64,000 bases of DNA from SZUA-36 sp963727635 (GCA_963727635.1 CAVSHP010000015.1:310001-374000); one strand, 5' to 3'; positions 29,300-38,965 are shown, numbered from the stretch's first letter. Translations and numbers: made by a program. Notes: generated by a model from the letters alone, not told the origin.

Positions 29300-29527
29300 A
29301 TGTTAGCCAAAGCTGTCATCGTTTTTTTCCTGGTTGTCATTCTTTATTCTCTGGGATCGGCATTTGTATTCATGGTCAAGGATAAAGGGGAGGGTGAGCG
29401 TACGCTCCATCGTCTGATGTGGCGAATTGGCCTTTCCCTGTTTCTGCTCTTACTTCTCTACGTCATGGTTCAAATGGGCTGGATCGAACCGTCAGGTGGT
29501 CCGGTCAGGTATGGTGCAGGCGGATAG
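29300..29527 (+). CDS. DUF2909-type twin transmembrane protein
   Basis: A 75-residue protein with two TM helices (VIVFFLVVILYSLGSAFVFMV and IGLSLFLLLLLYVMVQMGWI) joined by a short charged loop. Such genes are common inside gammaproteobacterial cox clusters; the role is unknown. It is the only plus-strand gene in the cluster, divergent from surf1 and convergent with coxC, and ends at a terminator. Confidence 0.8.
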   Translation: MLAKAVIVFFLVVILYSLGSAFVFMVKDKGEGERTLHRLMWRIGLSLFLLLLLYVMVQMGWIEPSGGPVRYGAGG

Positions 29528-29568
29528 TAAACCCTTTGCCGCGTGAATTTAACTGCTTTGTGAATTAA

Positions 29569-29593
29569 CAAAGCCCGCTTGTTGCGGGCTTTG
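29569..29593. terminator. Intrinsic terminator after the DUF2909 gene / coxC
   Basis: A perfect 10-bp stem CAAAGCCCGC/GCGGGCTTTG with a TTGTT loop lies between convergent genes. The T-tract is short on both sides, so efficiency is uncertain. Confidence 0.7.
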
Positions 29594-29618
29594 CCGGAGC
29601 ATTCTTTACGTGGCTGGT

Positions 29619-30489
29619 TCAGAGCGCGTAGACGAAAATAAACAGGCCCAGCCAGACAACGTCAACAAAATGCCAATACCATGCGACCGCTTCAAATGCG
29701 AAGTGATGATTGGGTTTGAAATGACCTTTCATGCTGCGGATCATGATCACGGTCAGCATGATGGCGCCGAGCGTGACGTGCATGCCGTGAAAGCCGGTCA
29801 GCATGAAAAATGTCGCACCATAGATTCCTGAGCCAAGGGTCAGACCGAGCTCGGTATATGCTTCATGGTATTCAGCAGCCTGTAATCCGACGAATGTAAA
29901 ACCGAGTACCACCGTGGCTGCCAGCCACAAAACCAGGGATTTGCGGTGTTCCTTTTTCAGTGCGTGGTGCGCCAGGGTCACAGTCAGGCCGGAAGTCAGA
30001 CAGAATCAGGGTGTTGATAAAAGGTACACCAAACGCTGGAATGGTATGGAATTCGCCGCCAATATCGCCAGGGCCGTTGGTCGGCCATACCGGCATATAA
30101 CCCTGCCAAAGGTATTCATTGGTTGCAGCCCCTGTGCCTTCGCCACCGAGCCATGGCACGGCCAGATTCCGAACATAAAACAAGGTGCCAAAAAACACGG
30201 CAAAAAACATTACCTCGGAAAATATAAACCAGGTCATGCCAAGACGGAATGAGCCGTCAACCTGGCTGTTGTACATGCCGGACTCGCTTTCGCGTATGAC
30301 GGTGCCGAACCAGCCGAACATCATGAAAATGATGATTGCCATACCCAACCAGAAAGTCCACTCCGCGGTCGCTGAACCATTCATCCAGTTGGCCGCGCTG
30401 GCCAGCATGGTGATCATGCCCAATGAGCCTACGATCGGCCATCTGCTGCCGTGTGGAACGTAATAGGAATTTTCAGCGTGTTGTGCCAT
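29619..30489 (-). CDS. coxC: Cytochrome c oxidase subunit III, frameshifted
   Basis: Seven-helix subunit of the aa3 oxidase. The N-terminal frame (from 30489) contains YYVPHGSRWPIVGS, GMTWFIFSEVMFFAVFF and IPAFGVPFINTLIL. The C-terminal frame (to 29619) contains LTVTLAHHALK, FTFVGLQAAEYHEAY and WYWHFVDVVWLGLFIFVY. Removing one base near 30003 joins them as NTLILLTSGLTVTLAHHA, the family sequence. Full length would be about 289 residues. Both halves are well conserved, so an error is more likely than decay. Confidence 0.93.
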
Positions 30490-30514
30490 GGTGAATTCTC
30501 ATTTTCCTGAATGA

Positions 30515-31065
30515 TTATTGATGTGCCATTTGCTTCGACGGCTCATAGCCGTGCCGATAGAAGGTATAGGACAAAGTAATGTCCTTGATGTGTTCTGGCA
30601 GATCAGGTTTTACATAGAAATAAACAGGCATTTCCCGGCTTTCCTTGGCAGCAAGGGTCTGCTCTGTGAAACAAAAACACTCGCGTTTTGACAAAATATA
30701 AACTGGCTTCGGGCGGGCTGACGTTATACGTTGCCTGGCCGGTGATTGAGTCATTGCCGTTGTTCATTGCCTCAAAAAGTGCCTGGCTTGGTACGCCCAG
30801 GTTAAATTCGCCAACCTTGTCCTTGGCCTGAAAATGCCCACGGCAACGACGAGTTGACACTGGCGTCAAAACGAATACTGATGACCCGGTCGGAAGCCAC
30901 CGCCTGATCGTTATTCTCTGAAACCTGGATGGCGCGTCCACCAAGACCGGTAACCTCGCACAAAACGTTGTACAGGGGCCACAAGGCAAAGCCGAAACCG
31001 AACATGCCAACGGCTACCAGAACAAGGCGCCGGGTGGTTTTGCGGTTTTTCTGTTGTAAATCCAT
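30515..31065 (-). CDS. Cytochrome c oxidase assembly protein Cox11/CtaG, two frameshifts
   Basis: Membrane-anchored copper chaperone that delivers copper to the CuB site of CoxA. Parts in order: NRKTTRRL plus a TM (LVLVAVGMFGFGFALWPLYN), a beta domain with ISIRFDASVNSSLPW, and the copper motif CFCF in the last third (ECFCFTEQTL), ending with ITLSYTFYRH. Three frames must be joined, with indels near 30830 and 30700. The start is ATG 31065, one base after the stop of the small gene upstream. A 31092 TTG start would overlap that gene. Confidence 0.9.
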
Positions 31066-31066
31066 A

Positions 31067-31198
31067 TCAATGTCCAATAACTGCGGAGCCAATAAAGGTT
31101 GCGAAAATTAAAACCGCAATAATGCCCAATATCCACGCGGTCTTAACGACCTGCGCCCTTTGCCGGCTGAGTTGGTCTGGATTTGAGTGGTCTTTCAT
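31067..31198 (-). CDS. Small single-TM protein between coxA and cox11
   Basis: A 43-residue frame beginning MKDHSNPDQLSRQRAQ, then one hydrophobic helix (WILGIIAVLIFATFIGSAV) and a short tail. It fills the gap between coxA (15 bases away) and cox11 (one base away) exactly. Short one-TM proteins with a polar N-terminus occupy this same slot in many proteobacterial cox operons and are described as small oxidase assembly or subunit-like proteins. Its size fits, but sequence conservation could not be checked here. Confidence 0.72.
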   Translation of the reverse strand: MKDHSNPDQLSRQRAQVVKTAWILGIIAVLIFATFIGSAVIGH

Positions 31199-31212
31199 TG
31201 GGCTGTACCGGC

Positions 31213-32845
31213 TTATTCCGCGTGGCTGAGCATATTGTGGGTCACCACGGGAGGTGTGGTGAAGCTATGGTAGGCAGGTGGAGAGTCAAGCGTCCATTCC
31301 AGACCTCTCGAGCCTTCCCATACCCTGGCCGTCGCCTTGACCTTGCTTTTGAATACGCAATGCAGAATCACCCCGACAAAAATCAACTGGGTTGCACCAA
31401 AGGCAAATCCACCAATCGAGGAGATCATGTTGAAGTCCGCAAACTGCGGTGAATAATCGGGAATTCGGCGCGGCATGCCGGCCAGTCCGAGATAATGCTG
31501 GGGGAAGAACAGTACATTGACGAAAATCGCCGATAGCCAGAAATGGATCTTGCCCCATTTCTCGGAGTACATGTGGCCGCTGAATTTCGGCAACCAGTAA
31601 TAGGTCGCCGCCATCAGCGCAAATACCGCACCCGGAACCAATACATAGTGGAAATGGGCGACCACAAAATAGGTATCGTGATACTGAAAGTCAGCTGCGG
31701 TGATGGCGAGCATCAAGCCGGACAAGCCGCCGATGGTAAACAACACCACAAAACCAATGGCGAACAGCATCGGTGTTTCAAAGGTCATTGAACCCTGCCA
31801 CATGGTGCTGACCCAGTTGAATACCTTCACGCCGGTGGGCACGGAAATCAACATGGTTGCATACATGAAAAACAGCTCACCCTGTAAAGGCATGCCCACG
31901 GTAAACATGTGGTGCGCCCAAACGATAAAGGACAGGAAGCGCGATCGTGGCCGTTGCATAGACCATGGAGGCATAACCAAACAGCGGTTTGCGTGAAAAG
32001 GTCGGCAGAATTTCCGAGATCACACCAAAAGCCGGCAGGATCATGATGTAGACCTCGGGGTGGCCAAAGAACCAGAAAATATGCTGGAACATGACCGGGT
32101 CACCGCCACCGGCTGCATTGAAGAAGTTGGTGCCGAAAAAGTGATCGGTCAACAGCATGGTAACTGCACCTGCGAGTACCGGCATCACGGCGATCAGCAG
32201 GAAGGCCGTGATCAGCCAGGTCCAGACAAACATCGGCATACGCAACAGCCGCATACCGGGTGCGCGCATATTGAAGATGGTTGCAATGATGTTGATCGAA
32301 CCCATGATGGAGGAAATACCCATCATGTGAATCGCGAAGACCACGAATGCGAAACTGGTTCCGGTTTGCAGAACGAGTGGCGGATAAAGGGTCCAGCCGG
32401 CAGCAGGTCCGCCGGAGTCCATGAACAACGTGGATAGCAGCATGGTAAATGCAAACGGGAGAATCCAGAAACTCCAGTTATTCATGCGTGGCAGGGCCAT
32501 GTCCGGCGCGCCGATCATCATCGGAACCAGCCAGTTGGCAAACCCTACCCAGGCGGGCATGACGGCGCCAAATACCATGATCAAGGCATGCATGGTCGTC
32601 ATCTGGTTGAAAAAATCAGGTTCAACCAGTTGCAGACCCGGCATAAACAACTCGGCCCTGATGACCATTGCCATGGCTCCACCGATGAAGAACATCGTCA
32701 GTGAAAAAATCAGGTAAAGCGTACCGATGTCTTTATGGTTGGTTGTGAACAGCCAGCGGTTCAGGAATCCGGTGGGTTTGTGGTCACCATGATCGTGTGC
32801 AGCATGGGATTCACTAACGTCTTCGTAGCTTACTTCCGTCGTCAT
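31213..32845 (-). CDS. coxA: Cytochrome c oxidase subunit I, frameshifted
   Basis: Catalytic heme-copper subunit. The N-terminal frame (from 32845) holds TTNHKDIGTLY, MTTMHALIMVF (heme ligand histidine) and the CuB/tyrosine motif GHPEVYIMILPAFG. The glutamate in HPEV marks the A1 type. The C-terminal frame (to 31213) holds WAHHMFTVGM, HDTYFVVAHFHYVL (heme a3 and a ligands) and MPRRIPDY. Deleting one base near 31940 gives YATATIAFLSFIVWAHHMF. About 544 residues in total. It sits downstream of coxB, seven bases apart, in one operon. Confidence 0.96.
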
Positions 32846-32852
32846 CTTACTG

Positions 32853-33691
32853 TTACCTGTTGATCACTTTGAGACTTTTCTGCCAGCTGCTCATTACCCA
32901 GGAATCGAATTCATCCTCGGCCAGGGCAATGACTACAATTGGCATAAAACCATGGTCTTTTCCACACAATTCGGCACACTGACCACGATATGTGCCGGGT
33001 TTTTCGATATTTGTCCAGGCCTCGTTGACAAAACCGGGAATGGCGTCACGTTTCCAGCCAAGTGCCGGAACCCACCACGAATGGATCACATCGTCGGCGG
33101 TGATCAGAAACTTGATTTTCCTGCCAACCGGAAGCACCAGCGGGTGATCGACGTCAAGCAGGTAGTTGTCAACGCTTTCGGGTGCGATGCCTGAATTCAA
33201 TTGGCGGGCGGTATTGGATGACAGCTTGAGGCTGGAAATGAAACTGATGTCCTGATCCAGGTATTCGTATTTCCATCGCCATTGAAACCCCGTGATTTTC
33301 ACCGTCATCTCGGCACCCGAGGAATCCTCCATGTGCACCAGTGCCGTGGTTGCGGGTACTGCCATCGCGACCAGGATAATGACGGGAATAATGGTCCAGA
33401 TGATCTCCGCCTTGGTGGAGTGATTGAATTTTGCAGCCTCGTGACCGCGGGATTTCCTGTGCAGCACGATCGATGTAAACATCACGGTGAAAACGCCGAT
33501 GCCGATAACCGCACAAATCCACAAAACAATCATGTGCAGGTCAAAATGCTCTTCACTCAGTTGCGTCACACCCTGCGTCATGTTGATATGCGTTGCCGGT
33601 ATAGTGCTGGGGCGACCAGTATTAACCAGGTGGCCGCAATAATTGCCGCCAACACGGCAAGGGCGACGATGATTGTATTTTCTTTCTTCAT
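32853..33691 (-). CDS. coxB: Cytochrome c oxidase subunit II, N-terminal frameshift likely
   Basis: Carries the binuclear CuA centre. The intact frame (33581 to 32853) begins MTQGVTQLSEEHFDLHMIVLW, has two TMs, the electron-entry block GFQWRWKYEY and the CuA loop GQCAELCGKDHGFM. That start lacks a signal sequence. Just upstream, a frame from ATG 33691 encodes MKKEN plus a long hydrophobic run (IIVALAVLAAIIAATWLILV). Adding one base in the four-C run near 33612 joins it to S-T-I-P-A-T-H-I-N-M-T-Q-G. I therefore extend the gene to 33691; the alternative is a separate 37-residue peptide overlapping the ATG. Confidence 0.9.
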
Positions 33692-34101
33692 GAAAACTTA
33701 GGCCTCAAGATAATTATCAACGTGTTTCGGGAGCGCTTCGGTGCAAAATGCTCCTCTCTCCAAACGGTGAATCTAAAAAATATATACATAGTTTACAAGT
33801 ACTTGTAAACACACCTGCAGTCAGTAGAACTCAGGTTGAAATCAGGGCTATCAGGGTTTCTATATTATAAATAGCTAACGTTAACCGATCATTGTAGCTT
33901 TGCTGCTATTATCTCGGCAAGAGTTACAAATGAAAATTGTTATTGTTTGACGAACCCGTCACCGATTTACAACGTGTATTGCAGGATAACCGTTTCAGTG
34001 CTTGGACTTGGCGCCCTGCGTGACTAAACTTATGCTTCCGGCTTGAGTCAGAAAAGTGTGTGACACGAATTGAAATGCTATGAACGCCGAGGGTCTTAAA
34101 C
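33692..34101. other. Divergent intergenic region coxB / gspA
   Basis: About 410 AT-rich bases. It holds the cox operon promoter with a 20-bp palindrome at 33791-33810 and presumably the gspA promoter. No further open frame or RNA gene was recognised. Confidence 0.55.
33781..33810 (-). promoter_or_regulatory. cox operon promoter overlapped by a perfect 20-bp palindrome
   Basis: GTTTACAAGTACTTGTAAAC at 33791-33810 is a perfect 10+10 inverted repeat. On the minus strand it supplies a -35 hexamer TTTACA (33809-33804), then exactly 17 bases, then TATATA (33786-33781) as -10. Transcription would start near 33774, about 83 bases before the coxB start at 33691. A dimeric regulator of TetR-like site geometry bound here would block the polymerase. 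The regulator is not encoded in the window. Confidence 0.6.
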
Positions 34102-35745
34102 ATGTATTTGCGTTATTTTGGGCTCAATGAAGCGCCATTTTCAATAACCCCCGATCCGGCTTTTGTATTTCTGAGTCCGCGTCATCGTGATGCACTGGCC
34201 CACCTGATGTATGGAATCGGCCAGGGTGGAAGCGGTGGTTTTGTTCAGTTCACCGGTGAGGTGGGGACCGGCAAAACGACGTTGTGCCGGTGTCTGCTGG
34301 AGCAGATTCCTGAAGGTACGCATATCGCACTGTTACTCAACCCTTGGTAACCCCTCGCGAGTTGTTGGCAGCGATCAGCGAAGAGCTGGGCATCGATATC
34401 CGCGAATCAATCGACAGCACGCGTTTGTTGGTGGATGGTCTGAACCGGTATTTGCTCGCCGCGCATGATCGTGGTGAGCGTGTGGTCGTTGTGATCGATG
34501 AAGCGCAGAATCTGAGCCCCGAAGCATTGGAGCAGGTCAGGTTGCTGACAAACCTCGAAACCAGCAAGGAAAAGCTGCTGCAAATCGTCCTTCTGGGTCA
34601 GCCCGAATTGCGCGACCTGTTGCAGCGTCGCACGCTGCGTCAGTTGGCCCAGCGGATCACAGCGCGCTATCACTTGAGTCCACTGGGCCCAAAGGATACG
34701 CATCTGTATATTCAGCACCGTATGCAGGTTGCCGGCGCGCAGCGCAACCCGTTCAAGACGGAGCGCGATGAATGCGCTTTACCAGCGTTCACAGGGCATA
34801 CCAAGACTGATCAACATCATTGCTGACCGTTCACTGATCGCCGCATTTGCCAAGGAACGTTTGGACGTGACGGCCGCAATGGTGCATGAGGCGGCGAACG
34901 AGGTGCAACTGGGTGAGCGGCAGGTCAAACGTGTACGTTGGCCATTATGGCTGGGTGCGACCGCCGCGACAGCGGTTGCAGTTCTGGCGGTCGCGACGTT
35001 CACCGATTTTCATCTGCCGGCAGATACCGCCAAGCCGCAACAGGACGCCGTCGTGTTACCCTTGGTGGAGGAACAGGCGCTAAACTCTGCAACTGTTCCA
35101 CCGGTCGTTGTGGATGACCAGCAAGAACCAGTTGAGACCAAAGCTATTGCGGCGTTGGACGGCAACTGGCTCGATGGCCACCAGCAAACGGTTTGGCAGG
35201 GCCTTGCTGCAATGTGGAATCAACCCGGCGATGCGTTCGCGATCCAGGCAGCCTGTAACGGTGGCAACAACCTGGGTTACGCCTGTCTGCGCGACCAGGG
35301 CAACTGGTTAAAGATCAGCCGGCTTGGATTGCCCGTCGTGCTTGTTTTGCAGGATAAAGCAACCGACTATCTTCTGTTGCTGGGTGTGGATGGTGACCGA
35401 CTGCTGGTCGGCAACAGCGATCAGCCGATCACGGTGTCGAGGGAGTCGGTCGAGTCCCGTTGGCTGGGGGCCTACCTGGTTGCGTGGCCGCAAGCTGCAG
35501 AATGGCCGCCCTACATCGGCCGCGGAGACAAGGGACCCGCTGTGACCACCATCATGGATATGGCGGCCCGGGTAGATAACCCTTACAACGGGGAAAAGGT
35601 TTTCGATGCTGCGTTTGAGCTCTGGCTGGAAAATTTCCAGATTCAAAATGGCCTGGAAGCAGATGGTATCGTTGGCCGCAATACCCTGCTGCATTTGATG
35701 ACGGCATCGATAGATGAGCCAAAACTTTTACGAACCTGGGAATAA
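34102..35745 (+). CDS. gspA: GspA/ExeA-type AAA ATPase with peptidoglycan-binding domain, frameshifted
   Basis: Inner-membrane ATPase that with GspB helps place the type II secretin through the cell wall. Starts MYLRYFGLNEAPFSITPDP, the family signature; Walker A is GEVGTGKTT and Walker B VVVIDEAQNLSPE. After QGIPRLINIIADRSL comes one TM (LWLGATAATAVAVLAVATF). A periplasmic C39-peptidase-like region (about 35210-35510) and a PG_binding_1 domain with GLEADGIVGRNTLLHL follow. Three frames must be joined: a missing base near 34347 (LNP-x-VTPREL) and an indel near 34757. About 547 residues. Confidence 0.9.
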
Positions 35746-35763
35746 GACCGGAGCCTGTTAGTT

Positions 35764-36582
35764 ATGTCCATACTTCTGGAAGCACTTAGAAAATCCGAAA
35801 AGAATCAGCGTCCGCATGAAACGCCTACCATTCATACAGACGATCAATCCGGAAGCGCCACTGAAACCCTCCGCACCATTCCCCTGGCCCTGATGCTGAT
35901 AACTGCGCTGTTAATTACCGGATGGTTTGTCTGGAACCAGTATCAACCACCTGCCGGTAGCTACCAACCGCCGGTCACGCTCAAGCCTGGCGAGATTCAT
36001 ATTGTCCCCAAACCAGAAGTTGCAGAGCAGCGGGTCGAGGCCGTCACCCCGCAAGTGCCAGCCGTCGTGACCGGCACGCAAAGCAGGACACCAGTGGAGT
36101 CCTATCAACCACCCGCAGAAAGCAAGCAAGAACCGGCATCAGTCGGACCCTCGTCTACTACAGCCCAGAATGCGGGTGTGAACTGGCCGGGCGTCAAACC
36201 TCCCGCTAACGTGACTACGCCCGCCAACGTCACTACGAACAAGCCCGCCGTTAAACCGCCCACCAGCGGGGCAACGAATAAACCTGTCGACAAGCCGGCA
36301 GAGATCAGCAAACCGGTCGCAACTGTGCCTCAGGAATATCATCCAGGAGAACCCGAGCCCATCAGTTACTGGGAGCTACCCGATGCCGTCCGTGCCGATG
36401 TGCCGGAAATCAAGTTCAGCGTCCTGGTTTATGCCTCAAAACCGTCTGACCGCTTCGTGCTGATCAATGGTCAGCGTCTGGGGGAGGGCGACACCGCCCG
36501 GCCCGGGCTTGTGGTCAAGGAAATCAGGCGCGATGGTGTTGTGTTCAGCTACCGCCTGTATCAGTTCCTGGTAGAAAGATAG
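35764..36582 (+). CDS. gspB: General secretion pathway protein B (GspB/ExeB-like)
   Basis: Partner of GspA in type II secretion outer-membrane secretin assembly. The N-terminus MSILLEALRKSEKNQRP and one TM (IPLALMLITALLITGWFVW) are typical. A long Pro/Thr/Lys-rich linker follows (about residues 60-200), with tandem-like ANVTT/NKPAVKPP units. The C-terminal GspB domain has PEIKFSVLVYASKPSDRFVLINGQRLGEGD. It is 19 bases after gspA. The rest of the gsp operon is not in this window. Confidence 0.92.
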   Translation: MSILLEALRKSEKNQRPHETPTIHTDDQSGSATETLRTIPLALMLITALLITGWFVWNQYQPPAGSYQPPVTLKPGEIHIVPKPEVAEQRVEAVTPQVPAVVTGTQSRTPVESYQPPAESKQEPASVGPSSTTAQNAGVNWPGVKPPANVTTPANVTTNKPAVKPPTSGATNKPVDKPAEISKPVATVPQEYHPGEPEPISYWELPDAVRADVPEIKFSVLVYASKPSDRFVLINGQRLGEGDTARPGLVVKEIRRDGVVFSYRLYQFLVER

Positions 36583-36606
36583 CCGTCAAAACGACGGTCC
36601 TTGCCG

Positions 36607-37296
36607 ATGGATTCGGGCATTGTCACCAACTGGTCAAAATCTTCACCCCGTTTCCCATGGGTGACATTGACCCTGTTTCTGTTTTGTACGGGTGTCAAAT
36701 TGTTGCTTTCCGGCATGACGCCACTTGCGCAAAACGCAATGTTGGAGTTAGGCGGGGTGATACCGAGTCAGCTGGCGCCGATTTTCAGTCAACCATTGAC
36801 AGCCTGGGCCGATTACCGGTTATTGTCGCTCGTAAGCGCCCTTTTTATCCATGCAAGCTGGTTACACCTGTTGGGAAACATGGTGTATCTATGGGTTTTC
36901 GGCTTGCCCCTTGAGCGCCGCCTTGGAAGCCTCGGAATGGTGATGGTGTTCGTTCTCGGCGGCGCCATGTCCAACCTTTTTGTCGCGGTGCGCTCACCGG
37001 ATCTGACCTCGCCCATCGTCGGCGCCAGTGGCGCGATCTCGGCGGTGGTTGGCGCATATCTTGGCATGTTCCCGTCCCGGCGTATCGGTATGCTACTGCC
37101 CCTGGGCCTCTACCTCCAGTTTGCCCGGGTACCGGCCCTGCTCGTGATCGGTTCCTGGTTTACCCTGCAGTTGGTTTACACCGTTCTAGGCCCCATAACT
37201 GGAATAGTGGCCTGGTGGACTCACATGGCGGGTTTCACACTGGGATTAATTTTTGCTTTGTTGGTGCGAGCATCGGCGCAGATAAAATTGGGATAA
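36607..37296 (+). CDS. Rhomboid-family intramembrane serine protease
   Basis: Six to seven TM protease that cleaves TM substrates. The catalytic serine is in GASGAISAVVGAY (about residue 142) and the catalytic histidine in WWTHMAGFTLG. The conserved HLLGNMVYLWVFG block precedes them, as in bacterial rhomboids. About 229 residues. The start is ATG 36607; a TTG six bases earlier is possible. It follows gspB by 24 bases and may be cotranscribed, but a link with secretion is not established. Confidence 0.92.
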   Translation: MDSGIVTNWSKSSPRFPWVTLTLFLFCTGVKLLLSGMTPLAQNAMLELGGVIPSQLAPIFSQPLTAWADYRLLSLVSALFIHASWLHLLGNMVYLWVFGLPLERRLGSLGMVMVFVLGGAMSNLFVAVRSPDLTSPIVGASGAISAVVGAYLGMFPSRRIGMLLPLGLYLQFARVPALLVIGSWFTLQLVYTVLGPITGIVAWWTHMAGFTLGLIFALLVRASAQIKLG

Positions 37297-37299
37297 AAC

Positions 37300-37638
37300 A
37301 TGTCCAGAGCGGATAACGAGAAACTATTTCGCATTGCATTCCTAAACCATGGCAAGGTTTACGAACTGTTTTGCACCGGCGTTTGCACGAGTGGATTGCT
37401 GGGCTTTGTCGAGGTCTCCGGCCTGGAGTTCGGCGACAAGGATTCCCTTGTCGTTGACCCCACGGAAGAAAAAATGCGCGATGAATTCGATGGAGTTGAA
37501 ATTTTGTATTTGCCCATGCACAGCGTACTGCGCGTGGAGCAGGTAAGGAAAAAGGGTCCGGCGGTTATCCGTGACCGGGAGAGTGGTGAAAAAGTTACGC
37601 CATTCCCGATCCAGCCCGGTGGCCGTAACCGCGTTTGA
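37300..37638 (+). CDS. DUF1820 family protein
   Basis: A 112-residue soluble protein of a family found in many gammaproteobacteria, function unknown. Typical features are LFRIAFLNHGKVYELFC near the N-terminus, the GLLGFVEVSGLEFG block and VDPTEEKMRDEF, followed by YLPMHSVLRVEQVRKKG. The start is three bases after the rhomboid stop, so the two are almost surely cotranscribed. It is convergent with ctpA with a 15-base gap and no visible terminator. Confidence 0.88.
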   Translation: MSRADNEKLFRIAFLNHGKVYELFCTGVCTSGLLGFVEVSGLEFGDKDSLVVDPTEEKMRDEFDGVEILYLPMHSVLRVEQVRKKGPAVIRDRESGEKVTPFPIQPGGRNRV

Positions 37639-37653
37639 TCGGAAATCCCGCTA

Positions 37654-38934
37654 TCAGGAACCCAGGTCGGCTTGTCGGGGTGAAAGTATGCTCGCCGCTT
37701 TTAGCAGCATCAGCGCCTGGTACATGACGTAGTCGTCATCCGCGCTGACTTCTGAGCTGAAGTTTGACCCGCCCTTTTGCGGTTCACTGGTCAGATGCCC
37801 GTCAAGATCGACTTCCCTTTTTCGCGGGTCAGTATTTTCGACCAGTTGAACCCCGGTGATTTCCACATCCGGCTGGATACCCTCGGCCTGTATCGACCGT
37901 CCGCTGGGTGTGTAGTAACGTGACGTTGTCAGGCGGATTCCGGATCCATTGCGCAGATTTAAAACGGATTGGACCGATCCTTTTCCAAAGGTCTTCTCAC
38001 CGATAATCAAGGCCCGTCCGTGGTCCTGTAATGCGCCGGCCAGCACTTCAGAAGCCGATGCCGTGCTGCCATCGACCAGCACAACCACGGGCGTATCTTT
38101 CAACCATTGGCCGGGTTTTGCCGTGTATTCGAGCTGGTTTTCAGCGCGACCCCGGGTCGTCACTATCAAGCCGTCATCAAGAAAGCCATCAGCGATGGTC
38201 ACGGCGGGAACCAATACCCCACCCGGGTTGCTACGCAGGTCCAGAACTACGCCTTTCAACGAGCCCTGGTGGTTGGACTGCATGTATTCGATCTGTTCGA
38301 GTAGTTCATCGGCGGTCTTGCGCGTGAAGTGGGTAATCTGGAAATACCCGTAGTCGACGTCAACCGGCCTGCTGAATACGCTGGCAACTTCGACGAAATC
38401 CCTTACCAGCTTGAGATCTGAAACCTCTCCATTTTCATGGCGGACGGTGATTTCCACCGTGGAGCCGGCTTCGCCACGCAGGCTGTCAATGGCCTGTTGC
38501 AGGTTCTGTTTGCGTAAATCCACATTATCGATGGAGGTGATAACATCACCGACGACAACCCCCGCCTTTTCTGCTGCCCCTCCGTCGATGACGTAAGCTA
38601 TCTTGACCAAATTGTTTTGGACTTCAATTTCGACACCAATGCCACTGTACCGGCCCCGGGAATCGTCAGTGAGCTGGCGGAATTCATCCGGTTCCATATA
38701 GGAAGAGTGGGGGTCCAGTTCTGAGAGCATGCCACGAATGGCGGCGTTCATTAGCACGTGGTCATCGAGTTCCTCGACATAATTATTGCGTACCTGGTTG
38801 AATACATCGGTGAAGGTGCGTAAATCATCCAGTGACAGCTGCGCCCTGGTTGGCGTGCCCTCAGTTCCGCTTGCTGCCACCATGGCGGGTGTCAACAACA
38901 GTGCCAATATCACTTTTCTGCCAATTCGTATCAT
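37654..38934 (-). CDS. ctpA: C-terminal processing protease (S41, CtpA)
   Basis: Periplasmic PDZ serine protease. A signal peptide (MIRIGRKVILALLLTPAMVAASG) is followed by a helical segment with NYVEELDDHVLMNAAIRGML, a PDZ domain with GIGVEIEVQ and VVGDVITSID, and the catalytic domain. There, VDGSTASASEVLAGALQDH holds the nucleophilic serine and GEKTFGKGSVQ the lysine. The start is ATG 38934, 31 bases after the envC stop. Upstream in-frame codons to 39057 overlap envC. Such proteases act on peptidoglycan enzymes and adaptor lipoproteins. Confidence 0.95.
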   Translation of the reverse strand: MIRIGRKVILALLLTPAMVAASGTEGTPTRAQLSLDDLRTFTDVFNQVRNNYVEELDDHVLMNAAIRGMLSELDPHSSYMEPDEFRQLTDDSRGRYSGIGVEIEVQNNLVKIAYVIDGGAAEKAGVVVGDVITSIDNVDLRKQNLQQAIDSLRGEAGSTVEITVRHENGEVSDLKLVRDFVEVASVFSRPVDVDYGYFQITHFTRKTADELLEQIEYMQSNHQGSLKGVVLDLRSNPGGVLVPAVTIADGFLDDGLIVTTRGRAENQLEYTAKPGQWLKDTPVVVLVDGSTASASEVLAGALQDHGRALIIGEKTFGKGSVQSVLNLRNGSGIRLTTSRYYTPSGRSIQAEGIQPDVEITGVQLVENTDPRKREVDLDGHLTSEPQKGGSNFSSEVSADDDYVMYQALMLLKAASILSPRQADLGS

Positions 38935-38965
38935 GTTTGTTTTTCGCTTTCCGTTTATGAATTCT

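Noticed and set aside
33582..33691. Independent 37-residue gene before coxB
   Set aside because: The hydrophobic peptide supplies precisely the signal missing from CoxB and lies next to a CCCC run where one base would fuse the frames; I favour one gene, though not with certainty.
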